Below, in pieces: positions 8,847-15,626 of a stretch of 64,000 nucleotides of DNA (positions are counted from its first letter, which is position 1; each line of letters starts with the position of its first letter). Below the pieces are notes generated by a model. The model was not told the DNA's origin. It saw nothing but the letters and a program-made list of their open reading frames with translations, and did no database searches. Source of the stretch: Rufibacter glacialis (GTDB lineage Bacteria; Bacteroidota; Bacteroidia; Cytophagales; Hymenobacteraceae); contig NZ_VKKZ01000021.1 of NCBI RefSeq assembly GCF_008271745.1, positions 124,001-188,000 on the forward strand. Direction: 5' to 3'. The translations under genes were made by a program, and so were the position numbers.

Positions 8847-10091
8847 ATGAAACGCGTAGTCATCACAGGCCTGGGCGCCTTGACCCCCATCGGAAAAACG
8901 GTTCCCGCTTACTGGCAGGCCTTGCTCAACGGGGAGAGCGGCGCTGGCCCCATCACCCGGTTTGACGCCTCCAAGTTCAAGACCCGCTTTGCCTGCGAAC
9001 TCAAGGATTTCAACCCCCTGGACTTCATGCCCAAGACCGAGGCCCGCAAAAACGACCTCTACACCCAATACGCCCTCATTGCCGTGGAGGAAGCCGTACA
9101 GATGGCCAACATCACCTTTGAGAACCTGAACCGCAACCGCATTGGTGTGATCTGGGGCACCGGGCACGGTGGCATTGGCACGTTCCAGGACCAGGTAGTG
9201 GAATTCTCCTCTGGCGATGGCACCCCGCGCTTCAACCCCTACCTCATCCCTAAGATGATCGTGGACATCGCTGCGGGCGTGATCTCCATGAAGTACGGGC
9301 TGCGCGGCGTGAATTTTGCGCCGGTCTCTGCCTGCGCCAGTTCCAACACCGCCATTATTGAAGCCTTCAACCACATCAAATGGGGCAAAGCCGATATGAT
9401 CATCACCGGGGGCTCTGAGGCCTCTATCACCGAGGCGGGTATAGGCGGCTTCGGGGCTTTGAAGGCCCTGTCTACGTTCAATGAGAACCCCGCCATTGCC
9501 TGCCGCCCCTTTGACGTAAAACGCGACGGCTTTTTGATGGGCGAAGGCGCCGGGGCGCTCATTCTGGAAAGCTACGAAAGTGCCAAAGCGCGCAATGCCG
9601 TGATCCTGGCCGAGGTAGTGGGCGGCGGCATGGCCGCTGATGCCTATCACCTCACCGGCACCCACCCGCAAGGCGAAGGCGCTTATCTAGGCATGATCGA
9701 GGCCCTGGAAGAAGCCAATATTCCTCCGGCCGCCATTGATTACCTGAACTGCCACGCCACCTCCACCTCTATTGGAGACGCCAGTGAGCTGGTAGCCGTA
9801 GAACGCGTGTTTGGGGCGAATTCGGCTCTTCACCTGAGCGCCACCAAATCCATGACGGGCCATTTGCTGGGCGCGGCGGGGGCCATTGAGGCCATTGCGT
9901 GCGTGAAGGCGGTGCAGGAAAACATGGTACCGCCCACCATCAACGTGACCGAGCCTGAGCCGGAGCTGGCCCAAAAATTCAACCTCACCTTGGGCCAGGC
10001 GGTCTCCAAGGAAGTGCATTACGCCATGAGCAACACCTTTGGGTTTGGCGGCCACATTGCCACGGCTATTTTCAAGAAGTTCAAAGACTAA
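8847..10091 (+). CDS. fabF: beta-ketoacyl-ACP synthase II (FabF-type)
   Basis: The 414-residue protein begins MKRVVITGLGALTPIG. It carries the complete condensing triad: C163 in SACASSN, H303 in NCHATSTSIGD and H339 in KSMTGHLLGAAG, at nearly the Escherichia coli FabF positions. It should elongate acyl-ACP with malonyl-ACP. No acpP, fabG or other fatty-acid gene is adjacent, so it may be a second KAS II specialised for another acyl product. The frame is open upstream to 8535, but homology starts at ATG 8847. A perfect hairpin terminates it. Confidence 0.9.
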   Translation: MKRVVITGLGALTPIGKTVPAYWQALLNGESGAGPITRFDASKFKTRFACELKDFNPLDFMPKTEARKNDLYTQYALIAVEEAVQMANITFENLNRNRIGVIWGTGHGGIGTFQDQVVEFSSGDGTPRFNPYLIPKMIVDIAAGVISMKYGLRGVNFAPVSACASSNTAIIEAFNHIKWGKADMIITGGSEASITEAGIGGFGALKALSTFNENPAIACRPFDVKRDGFLMGEGAGALILESYESAKARNAVILAEVVGGGMAADAYHLTGTHPQGEGAYLGMIEALEEANIPPAAIDYLNCHATSTSIGDASELVAVERVFGANSALHLSATKSMTGHLLGAAGAIEAIACVKAVQENMVPPTINVTEPEPELAQKFNLTLGQAVSKEVHYAMSNTFGFGGHIATAIFKKFKD

Positions 10092-10113
10092 GGCTTGGGC
10101 TACCCCAGGATAA

Positions 10114-10157
10114 TGTAAAAACAGCCTGGAAACGTGCGTTTCCAGGCTGTTTTTACA
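10114..10157. terminator. bidirectional terminator between fabF and the lipoprotein gene
   Basis: A perfect 21-bp inverted repeat (TGTAAAAACAGCCTGGAAACG at 10114-10134 with its complement at 10137-10157) has A and T tracts on the two outer sides. It suits both converging genes. Confidence 0.9.
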
Positions 10158-10239
10158 TAGTAGGCACCAGAAAAACCTAGTGCATTTAATATAGCGGGCC
10201 ACCCGGGATGGGTTTCCGGATAAGGTCTTTTTGAGGCCT

Positions 10240-10914
10240 TTATTTGATCAGGTTTTCCTCCTGCATACGGGTTACGGTCAGCTCCGCGAATTTCTCTGAG
10301 AAGTCCTGCAGGCTTGAAGGGCTGTAAGACTCTGACTGAGCAGACCACAGCAATCGGTCAGAGGCAGCATCATACAGGTTGGTTTCCAGGAAATAGACTT
10401 TGTCTTGCGTGTAATAGCCAGGGTTATAAAGCGTAGGGGCCATGTACCCGTAATATCCCCTAAAGCTACCGTACCAGCCAAAACGCGACATGGGGGCGTA
10501 CATGGTAGTCCCCGGCACGTACCGCGTCTCGGTGTCTTTGTCTACCACCGCCACAGTTAAGATAGCGTTATGCCCGTCACCTCTGATTTTTTCCAGAATG
10601 GCGTCAGGGTTGCTTTGGTTGTTTTGGATGAGGCCCGGAGGTTGCATGTCAATGCTCTTGACTGCAGTTACCCCGCGTTGCTGCAATTGGGTCTGCAAAT
10701 GCGCTTCAATGGTTTGCCGCGCCACCACATTGTCCGTGAGGGCCGTCACCACAATGCGGTTGAAAGAAGTGGTAGCCGCTTCAGGGCTTTTCCAGGTACC
10801 GGTGATTTGGGTGGACGAAGCACATCCGGCTACCAATAGCGCCGCCCCCATCCATGCTCCTGCCACTGGAGACACCAGTCCGGCAAGAAATCGTTTTAAA
10901 GTCTTCATACCCAT
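10240..10914 (-). CDS. uncharacterised lipoprotein
   Basis: The 224-residue protein has a signal segment and lipobox LVAGC. The mature start TQITGTWKSPEA and the pattern FNRIVVTALTDN, ARQTIEAHLQTQL, GHNAILTVAVVDKDTETRYVPG resemble DUF4136-like envelope lipoproteins that have a Tyr/Gly/Pro-rich stretch (here RFGWYGSFRGYYGYMAP at about residues 145-160). No enzymatic motif is seen. M1 or M3 could be the start. Function is unknown. Confidence 0.75.
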   Translation of the reverse strand: MGMKTLKRFLAGLVSPVAGAWMGAALLVAGCASSTQITGTWKSPEAATTSFNRIVVTALTDNVVARQTIEAHLQTQLQQRGVTAVKSIDMQPPGLIQNNQSNPDAILEKIRGDGHNAILTVAVVDKDTETRYVPGTTMYAPMSRFGWYGSFRGYYGYMAPTLYNPGYYTQDKVYFLETNLYDAASDRLLWSAQSESYSPSSLQDFSEKFAELTVTRMQEENLIK

Positions 10915-11634
10915 ACTGTTATTTTTATATCCGTCTTTCTTGTAACGAAGGAAAAATCAATATGGACGTCTCCTGAACGGAGGTATTGCCTAGTCTTTTT
11001 CAACCTTCGGCCACCCTCCTTTGAATGGTTATAAACGGGATAGCTCAGGTTTATCTTAAAAGCCTCCTTGGTACTTTAAGCGCTTTCCAAGAAAGGAGGA
11101 CGAGCGCAAGCGGAGCCGGTGCACCAGTGAAAGAGGCCTTAAATAGCCGCTTCCTACTGCTTCCACCGCCGCCAGTTCTCTCTTTATTCCGGGACAAAGA
11201 GCTGCCTTTGTCCAGATTGAAGCCTCCGGTCAAAGTGGTCGCTCTGCTAACTTTTAGGGCAGATAAACCATGTAAGAACCTGATAGGGCTGAAATGGAAG
11301 CACGGCTTCCCGGTGATTGCTGTTTTTTTGCTCCTCAGGCAGAAGCAATTCATCCCTCCTCTATTTGCATTTAGTGGAAGATTATTAAATTAGACAAACA
11401 AGGCACCTCTGGTTTTTCACCCGCTTTTGAAGGGAGGAAAAGCTACCTGCGGTTGTGGCAGGATATGTAGTTGGATCTAAGCTTTCATCCACGCTTTTCC
11501 CACTTTCTAAATTATAATTTTATCTACCCTTCGCCAGCAGCCCGTCAGGTGTGCTCTACGTCCGTCGTACCCAGAAATAGCTCAGCAATACAAAACAGGC
11601 TTGCGTTTACGCCAGAGTCTCTACCCAATGTACC
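10915..11634. other. 720-bp region without a supported gene
   Basis: Two overlapping ORFs of about 100-120 codons on opposite strands (11025-11393 and 11051-11353) lack homology-like patterns. A short hairpin GGACAAAG/CTTTGTCC lies at 11192-11213. The region may hold decayed coding DNA, but nothing can be named. Confidence 0.5.
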
Positions 11635-12387
11635 ATGGCTCCTTTATATACTACCAAGTCTACATCCACTCTTTCCCTACCAGAGAAATTAGGTCTGGGT
11701 CATACGTTTGTTTTTGTGGGCTTGGGTATACTCATGGCATACGTTGACAAAACCTGGTTTGAGGAGGTGTATACCAGGGAAGATGGCTTTATTGAATGGC
11801 TCACCATTCTTCCACTGGTGGTGGTGATTGGCTTTTTCCTGACTAGAATCAGAATGCCTTTTTCTCCCCGATTCTCTATTAGCAGTTTGTTGATTGTTTC
11901 CCTGTCCTTTTTTGTGATGGGGGAAGAAATCAGCTGGGGGCAGCGCATTTTCCAAAGGGAAAGTTCTGACTTCTTCCAACAACACAATGCCCAGGGAGAA
12001 ACGAACCTGCACAACCTGGTAGTAAGGGGCGTAAAGATCAACAAGGTTATTTTCTCCCAGGTATTAACCGTCATGATCGCCTTTTACCTGTTGGTTTTCC
12101 CCACCCTCTACCGGAAAAGTGAGACTATCAGAACGCTCGTCAACAGATGGTCCGTTCCTGTGCCGCGTCTATACCAGGTGGTTTCCATGGTTTTGCTCTT
12201 TGCAGCGATGAGTCTCTGCCCATCCGGAAAAAGGGCCGAACTCTTAGAAATGGGAGCTACCACTCTTTTCAGTTTGATGGTACTGTATCCCTACAACCCT
12301 CTCAAATCGGCCCATAAAGCAGAAGAGTACCCTGCCCCAACTGCCCATAGCAGCACCCGGACAGAAGCCAAAGTCGTTTCTGACTAA
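11635..12387 (+). CDS. polytopic membrane protein with EEISWGQR motif
   Basis: The 250-residue product has about five or six hydrophobic helices. Between them lies a striking polar stretch, GEEISWGQRIF, then NAQGETNLHNLVV, at about residues 96-127. This motif pair marks a conserved but uncharacterised membrane family. The acidic/His residues placed near membrane helices could form an intramembrane catalytic or binding site, but that is speculation. It stands alone, preceded by a long non-coding stretch. The C-terminal 25 residues are polar and probably disordered. Confidence 0.7.
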   Translation: MAPLYTTKSTSTLSLPEKLGLGHTFVFVGLGILMAYVDKTWFEEVYTREDGFIEWLTILPLVVVIGFFLTRIRMPFSPRFSISSLLIVSLSFFVMGEEISWGQRIFQRESSDFFQQHNAQGETNLHNLVVRGVKINKVIFSQVLTVMIAFYLLVFPTLYRKSETIRTLVNRWSVPVPRLYQVVSMVLLFAAMSLCPSGKRAELLEMGATTLFSLMVLYPYNPLKSAHKAEEYPAPTAHSSTRTEAKVVSD

Positions 12388-12535
12388 AGGGCCGGCCGGC
12401 TCTGCCTTACCCCAACACCAGAAAGCCCCCATCCACTACATTTCTGGGGTCCGTCTTTGAAACCAGGCGTAAAAAGAACAGAGGAGGCCGCCTATAGCCT
12501 CACCTTGCTTCCTCCTGAAGCGCGCATATCCGTTG

Positions 12536-13594
12536 TTACAGCTTCACTTCTTTTTCCCCGTCGTTTACGCCTTTCATAAAGGTGACCAGGCCTTTCATGT
12601 AGGTGGACTGGTCATCATAGAAGGCCATGTGGCTGCCTTTGGGGCAATACAGATAGGAGCCATTCTGTACTTGGGTAGCCATCCATTCCATGTGTTTGGG
12701 GTCCATGGTGTCAAACTGTGCTCCTATAGACAGGGTGGGCACAGTGATGTTTTTCAGATCGGCTTTGCGGTCCCATTTCTCCAGCTTGCCGGAGATCCCG
12801 AACTCGCTGGGGCCTTGCATGGTCACGTAGAAAGACTGGTTCATTTTTGCGAAGGAGCGGTTTACCGGTTCGGGCCATTCCTCCAGGGGCAGGCGCAACA
12901 CGTGTTTGGCATAGAAGTGCGGCATGAGCAACTCCATGTATTTGGGGTTCTGGAAATCTTTGCGGGCCTCAATGTCCCTTACCTGGGCCAGCACCTGCGG
13001 GTCCATCTGCTTGGCCAGGACTTCATCGGCGTACTTGCCGTAGTCAATGGCGCTGGCCATCATGTTGGAGATAATGAGGCCTTTCATGTTTTGCTGGTAT
13101 TTGAGGGCGTACTCCATGGCCAGAATGCCGCCCCAAGAATGCCCTAACAGATAGAAGTTCTCCGGTCCCAGGTTCAGCGCCTTGCGCACCTGCTCCACTT
13201 CCTCTACGTAGCGGGGAAGGCTCCACATGGTAGTGTCCTGGGGGTTGTCTGAGTTGCCGCAGCCCAGTTGGTCATAGTAGATGAACTCAATGCCCTCAGC
13301 AGGCAGGAAGTTTTCCAGGCACTCAAAATACTCATGCGTGGCCCCAGGACCGCCGTTGAGCAACATCAGCTTCATCTTGGGGTTGTTGCCCACGCGCTTC
13401 GTCCAGACGTTGAATGTGCCCTTAGGGGTTTGAATGGGCACCATCTTCACCCCGCCGTCCTGCACGCCTTGTTCTGGATTGGCAAAGTAGTCGCTGGTGG
13501 GAGCGGCGGCTGTTTCTGCGGTGTTTTTCTGGTTTGAGCAGGAAAACAGAAGGGAAAGAAGCAGCAGGCAGGTGCTTTGCAGAAGTCTGGTCAT
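12536..13594 (-). CDS. proline iminopeptidase-like S33 hydrolase, lipoprotein
   Basis: The 352-residue protein has signal sequence MTRLLQSTCLLLLSLLFSC with lipobox LFSC. It shows the S33 features LLNGGPGATHEYFE, YYDQLGCGNSD, the nucleophile elbow LGHSWGG, a late Asp in GAQFDTMDPKH and His in CPKGSHMAFYDD. S33 enzymes release N-terminal proline or act on other amides and esters. The lipobox places it outside the cytoplasm. It is monocistronic and convergent with the preceding membrane-protein gene. Confidence 0.9.
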   Translation of the reverse strand: MTRLLQSTCLLLLSLLFSCSNQKNTAETAAAPTSDYFANPEQGVQDGGVKMVPIQTPKGTFNVWTKRVGNNPKMKLMLLNGGPGATHEYFECLENFLPAEGIEFIYYDQLGCGNSDNPQDTTMWSLPRYVEEVEQVRKALNLGPENFYLLGHSWGGILAMEYALKYQQNMKGLIISNMMASAIDYGKYADEVLAKQMDPQVLAQVRDIEARKDFQNPKYMELLMPHFYAKHVLRLPLEEWPEPVNRSFAKMNQSFYVTMQGPSEFGISGKLEKWDRKADLKNITVPTLSIGAQFDTMDPKHMEWMATQVQNGSYLYCPKGSHMAFYDDQSTYMKGLVTFMKGVNDGEKEVKL

Positions 13595-13832
13595 GGGTAG
13601 GTGGTTAGTTGGATGAGAGACGCCTTGGCTGTAGATAAACTGTATCTATGCCCCGCCGCTAATATCTTTTTGCTGTATTAAGATATAGACTAATTTGGAT
13701 ACCCCTAAAGCGAACTGCTTCTTTTTCTTTGGCTGCCTACTTAAGAGAATGATTACCGTGTAACTGGTGGTTATGGAGCCATTTTTAAGGAATCAGGGCA
13801 AGAACAGGTGGGCTATTCCGCCTGCCCTGGTG

Positions 13833-13856
13833 CTTGTTGGTGATAACACCAACAAG
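13833..13856 (-). repeat. REP palindrome R1
   Basis: A perfect 10-bp stem CTTGTTGGTG/CACCAACAAG has loop ATAA, i.e. TTAT read on the minus strand, so it is inverted relative to R2, R5 and R6. Confidence 0.88.
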
Positions 13857-14035
13857 GGCGAAGGGTAATAGATAAGGCAACCCTTGGATTAGCAATCTTT
13901 TTCAGGATAGTCGCTCCTTAGATCTATGGGAAGAACTCAGGCTCGCTCGTCCTGTTTAGTGCCTCAATATCGTATTTATTTTAACGTAAGATCACTATGT
14001 GACAATCCACATTCTTTAAACTGCTCAATCGCGCC

Positions 14036-14059
14036 ATTGTTGGTGTTATCACCAACAAT
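14036..14059 (+). repeat. REP palindrome R2
   Basis: Stem ATTGTTGGTG/CACCAACAAT with loop TTAT, 31 bp upstream of the RAYT start. The outermost base pair differs from R1, and is compensated on the other side. Confidence 0.88.
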
Positions 14060-14090
14060 TCAGTTATCGCTTCGGTACAACAAACCATCA

Positions 14091-14609
14091 ATGGAGGAAC
14101 ACCAGCATATCACCTTCTTTACAGCCACTATCCTGGAGTGGAAGCACTTGTTGAAACCTGACAAGTACAAGAATATTATCCTGGACAGCCTCCAGTTTCT
14201 GGTGAGGGAGAAGCGAGTAAAAGTGTATGGTTTTGCAATTATGCCCAACCACCTGCACTTGCTCTGGAAGATGGAGGAACCACACCGGCGCCAAGACTTG
14301 CAGCGGGATTTCCTGAAGTTCACCGGACAACAGTTGAAATTTGACTTGGCAAAGAACCACCCTGAAGCCTTGGAGCGGTTTCGGGTGGAGGCGAAGGACC
14401 GGCAATATCAGATTTGGGAGCGGAATCCTTTGTCTATTCACTGCTACTCCGTTGCCGTGACAGAGCAGAAGCTGGAGTACATCCACCAAAACCCGGTGCA
14501 GGAGAAATGGAAACTGGCTGAACTGCCGGAGAACTACTATTACTCCTCGGCTAGGTTTTATTTGGAGAACAAGGATGACTTCGGTTTTCTAACCCATTAT
14601 CTTGAGTAG
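14091..14609 (+). CDS. REP-associated tyrosine transposase (RAYT, Y1/HUH family)
   Basis: The 172-residue protein has the IS200-like transposase fold. The HUH metal site is H54-L-H56 in MPNHLHLLW, and the catalytic tyrosine is probably Y130 in KLEYIHQNPV. RAYTs nick and join single-stranded DNA at REP hairpins and are usually a stable single-copy gene rather than a full insertion sequence. REP palindromes lie on both sides (two upstream, four downstream), as expected of a cognate pair. ATG 14091 was chosen because the protein pattern begins there; upstream codons run through R2. Confidence 0.92.
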   Translation: MEEHQHITFFTATILEWKHLLKPDKYKNIILDSLQFLVREKRVKVYGFAIMPNHLHLLWKMEEPHRRQDLQRDFLKFTGQQLKFDLAKNHPEALERFRVEAKDRQYQIWERNPLSIHCYSVAVTEQKLEYIHQNPVQEKWKLAELPENYYYSSARFYLENKDDFGFLTHYLE

Positions 14610-14624
14610 GGAGCCGTAGTTATG

Positions 14625-14648
14625 GTTGTTGGTGAGAACACCGACAAC
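14625..14648 (+). repeat. REP palindrome R3
   Basis: Stem GTTGTTGGTG/CACCGACAAC with one mismatch and loop AGAA. A GTAG tetranucleotide sits 5 nt before the hairpin, as in classical RAYT-recognised REPs. Confidence 0.88.
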
Positions 14649-14688
14649 GGCGAATATCCACTATCCCGACTAGAGAACCGTAGATTTG

Positions 14689-14712
14689 GTTGTTGGTGAG
14701 AACACCAACAAC
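14689..14712 (+). repeat. REP palindrome R4
   Basis: A perfect stem GTTGTTGGTG/CACCAACAAC with loop AGAA, again with GTAG 5 nt upstream. R3 and R4 share flanks on both sides, so they are a duplicated unit 64 bp apart. Confidence 0.88.
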
Positions 14713-14840
14713 GGCGGCGATAAAGGCGGCGAAATATCAAAAAAAAATTTCGTAATAGATTTAACAAAGCATCAACAATCCGCCTGTTCCAGGAAAAGGA
14801 TCAATGAAGATATGCTCAGCTTTCCCCTTCTCCCTTTCTC

Positions 14841-14864
14841 CTTGTTGGTGTTATCACCAACAAG
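14841..14864 (+). repeat. REP palindrome R5
   Basis: A perfect stem CTTGTTGGTG/CACCAACAAG with loop TTAT and a C/T-rich 5' flank instead of GTAG. Confidence 0.88.
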
Positions 14865-15034
14865 GACATCTGCGGCCCAAGGAGTATATAACTCACCTGT
14901 TTTTCTTTCCGCACATATTTTTTAGCAGAGCCGGAGGAGTAGTAAAAACAGAGCTTTGACAGGAGGATTTCTTAAGATGATATCGAATGTATTTCCAACT
15001 TTATAAGTTATACTTGCGAGGTATAAATGAAAAA

Positions 15035-15053
15035 GGTGTCCCAAGAGGACACC
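15035..15053 (-). terminator. terminator of the 29-codon ORF unit
   Basis: GGTGTCC/GGACACC with a 5-nt loop, followed on the minus strand by TTTTTC, only 6 bp beyond the small ORF's stop codon. Confidence 0.65.
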
Positions 15054-15059
15054 CATTCA

Positions 15060-15149
15060 TTAATAAAACCATTGTAGCAGCTTTGTAATAATGCTGTCAA
15101 GGTGGGTTACTATACTTTCAAGAGCTCCAAGTGCAAAGACTGCAATCAT
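15060..15149 (-). CDS. 29-residue hydrophobic peptide, possible type I toxin
   Basis: ATG 15149 opens a 29-codon frame starting MIAVFALGALESIVTHLD and ending KLLQWFY. The peptide is one amphipathic or transmembrane helix with an aromatic tail. A perfect minus-7 element (TATATTTG, 15248-15241) lies about 90 bp upstream and a terminator lies just after the stop, giving a unit of roughly 200 nt. A 6-codon leader frame (ATG 15166) ends in TGA overlapping this ATG, as in leader-coupled toxin genes. A plus-strand terminator inside the 5'UTR suggests a convergent antisense RNA. The architecture fits a type I toxin-antitoxin, but no family match is recognised. Confidence 0.5.
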   Translation of the reverse strand: MIAVFALGALESIVTHLDSIITKLLQWFY

Positions 15150-15166
15150 CCACTTGGAATTTCCAT
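15146..15166 (-). CDS. 6-codon leader ORF overlapping the small peptide start
   Basis: ATG-GAA-ATT-CCA-AGT-GGA-TGA encodes MEIPSG. Its TGA overlaps the ATG of the 29-codon ORF (ATGA). It may couple or restrain translation of the peptide; it could also be chance. Confidence 0.3.
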   Translation of the reverse strand: MEIPSG

Positions 15167-15169
15167 TGG

Positions 15170-15200
15170 GCACCGGAGCCTCTCCGGTGCTTTTTCTTTT
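15170..15200 (+). terminator. plus-strand terminator opposite the small ORF's 5'UTR
   Basis: A perfect 9-bp GC-rich stem GCACCGGAG/CTCCGGTGC with 3-nt loop CCT is followed by TTTTTCTTTT. No plus-strand gene precedes it, so it probably ends a non-coding RNA antisense to the 29-codon unit. I could not identify that RNA's promoter. Confidence 0.6.
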
Positions 15201-15240
15201 AGCTTTTCTAGTCACGTCATACTAAGAAGATTAGTTGACT

Positions 15241-15248
15241 CAAATATA
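15241..15248 (-). promoter_or_regulatory. TAnnTTTG minus-7 element for the small ORF
   Basis: Minus-strand TATATTTG fits the Bacteroidota minus-7 consensus exactly. No TTTG minus-33 box is present at 19 nt. Confidence 0.5.
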
Positions 15249-15509
15249 GATACAAATACTACTTGTCTCCTTGCCTGTGAAGCCGAATTTATCCAATTTT
15301 CTCACAGCAGTTATCCACATAACAAAACCCTGACAATCAGCAACATAAGATATTATCAAAATTATGAAACTTGAATATACCATTTTACATATGGTTAGAT
15401 TAATGAGTTATTATAGAAATAATACGGAATTTATATTTACTCCAAAGCTTATAAACGTTTCATAAAAGGATAAAACAACTGCAATACTTTATCCATGTGT
15501 TTTCTAACC

Positions 15510-15533
15510 CTTGTTGGTGTTATCACCAACAAG
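15510..15533 (+). repeat. REP palindrome R6
   Basis: A perfect stem CTTGTTGGTG/CACCAACAAG with loop TTAT. The last copy seen; it closes the AT-rich island just before the ettA terminator. Confidence 0.88.
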
Positions 15534-15566
15534 CACTACTGCGGTTCAAACTTCCCCCAGAAACCA

Positions 15567-15602
15567 AAAAGAGCCCGGAAACATACGTTCCCGGGCTCTT
15601 TT
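15567..15602 (-). terminator. terminator of ettA
   Basis: Outer stem AAAAGAGCCCGG/CCGGGCTCTTTT, with a partly paired inner part AAAC ATAC GTTC. The minus-strand T-tract follows the ettA stop 24 bp away. Confidence 0.85.
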
Positions 15603-15626
15603 CATGAAATCAGCTGTAAAACAAAC

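Larger units (their letters stand above)
13595..14090. other. 496-bp AT-richer region upstream of the RAYT gene
   Basis: It holds REP palindromes R1 and R2 and no supported ORF. It begins the AT-rich island that extends to about 15.56 kb. Confidence 0.6.
14610..15626. other. 1-kb AT-rich REP region downstream of RAYT
   Basis: It contains REPs R3-R6, a 29-codon minus-strand ORF with flanking hairpins, and very AT-rich DNA at 15.35-15.48 kb in which I see nothing else. Confidence 0.6.

Noticed and set aside
11025-11393. 122-codon plus ORF and overlapping 100-codon minus ORF
   Set aside because: Neither shows a domain or signal pattern and they exclude each other; left as an unassigned region.
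15102-15374. 90-codon plus-strand ORF overlapping the small-peptide unit
   Set aside because: It reads through the GC hairpin and T-tract at 15170-15200 and into AT-rich DNA; no coding pattern.
13833-15533. CRISPR array from the repeated 24-bp palindromes
   Set aside because: Spacing is irregular (64 to about 650 bp), orientation varies, a RAYT gene is present and no cas gene is seen; REP elements explain it.
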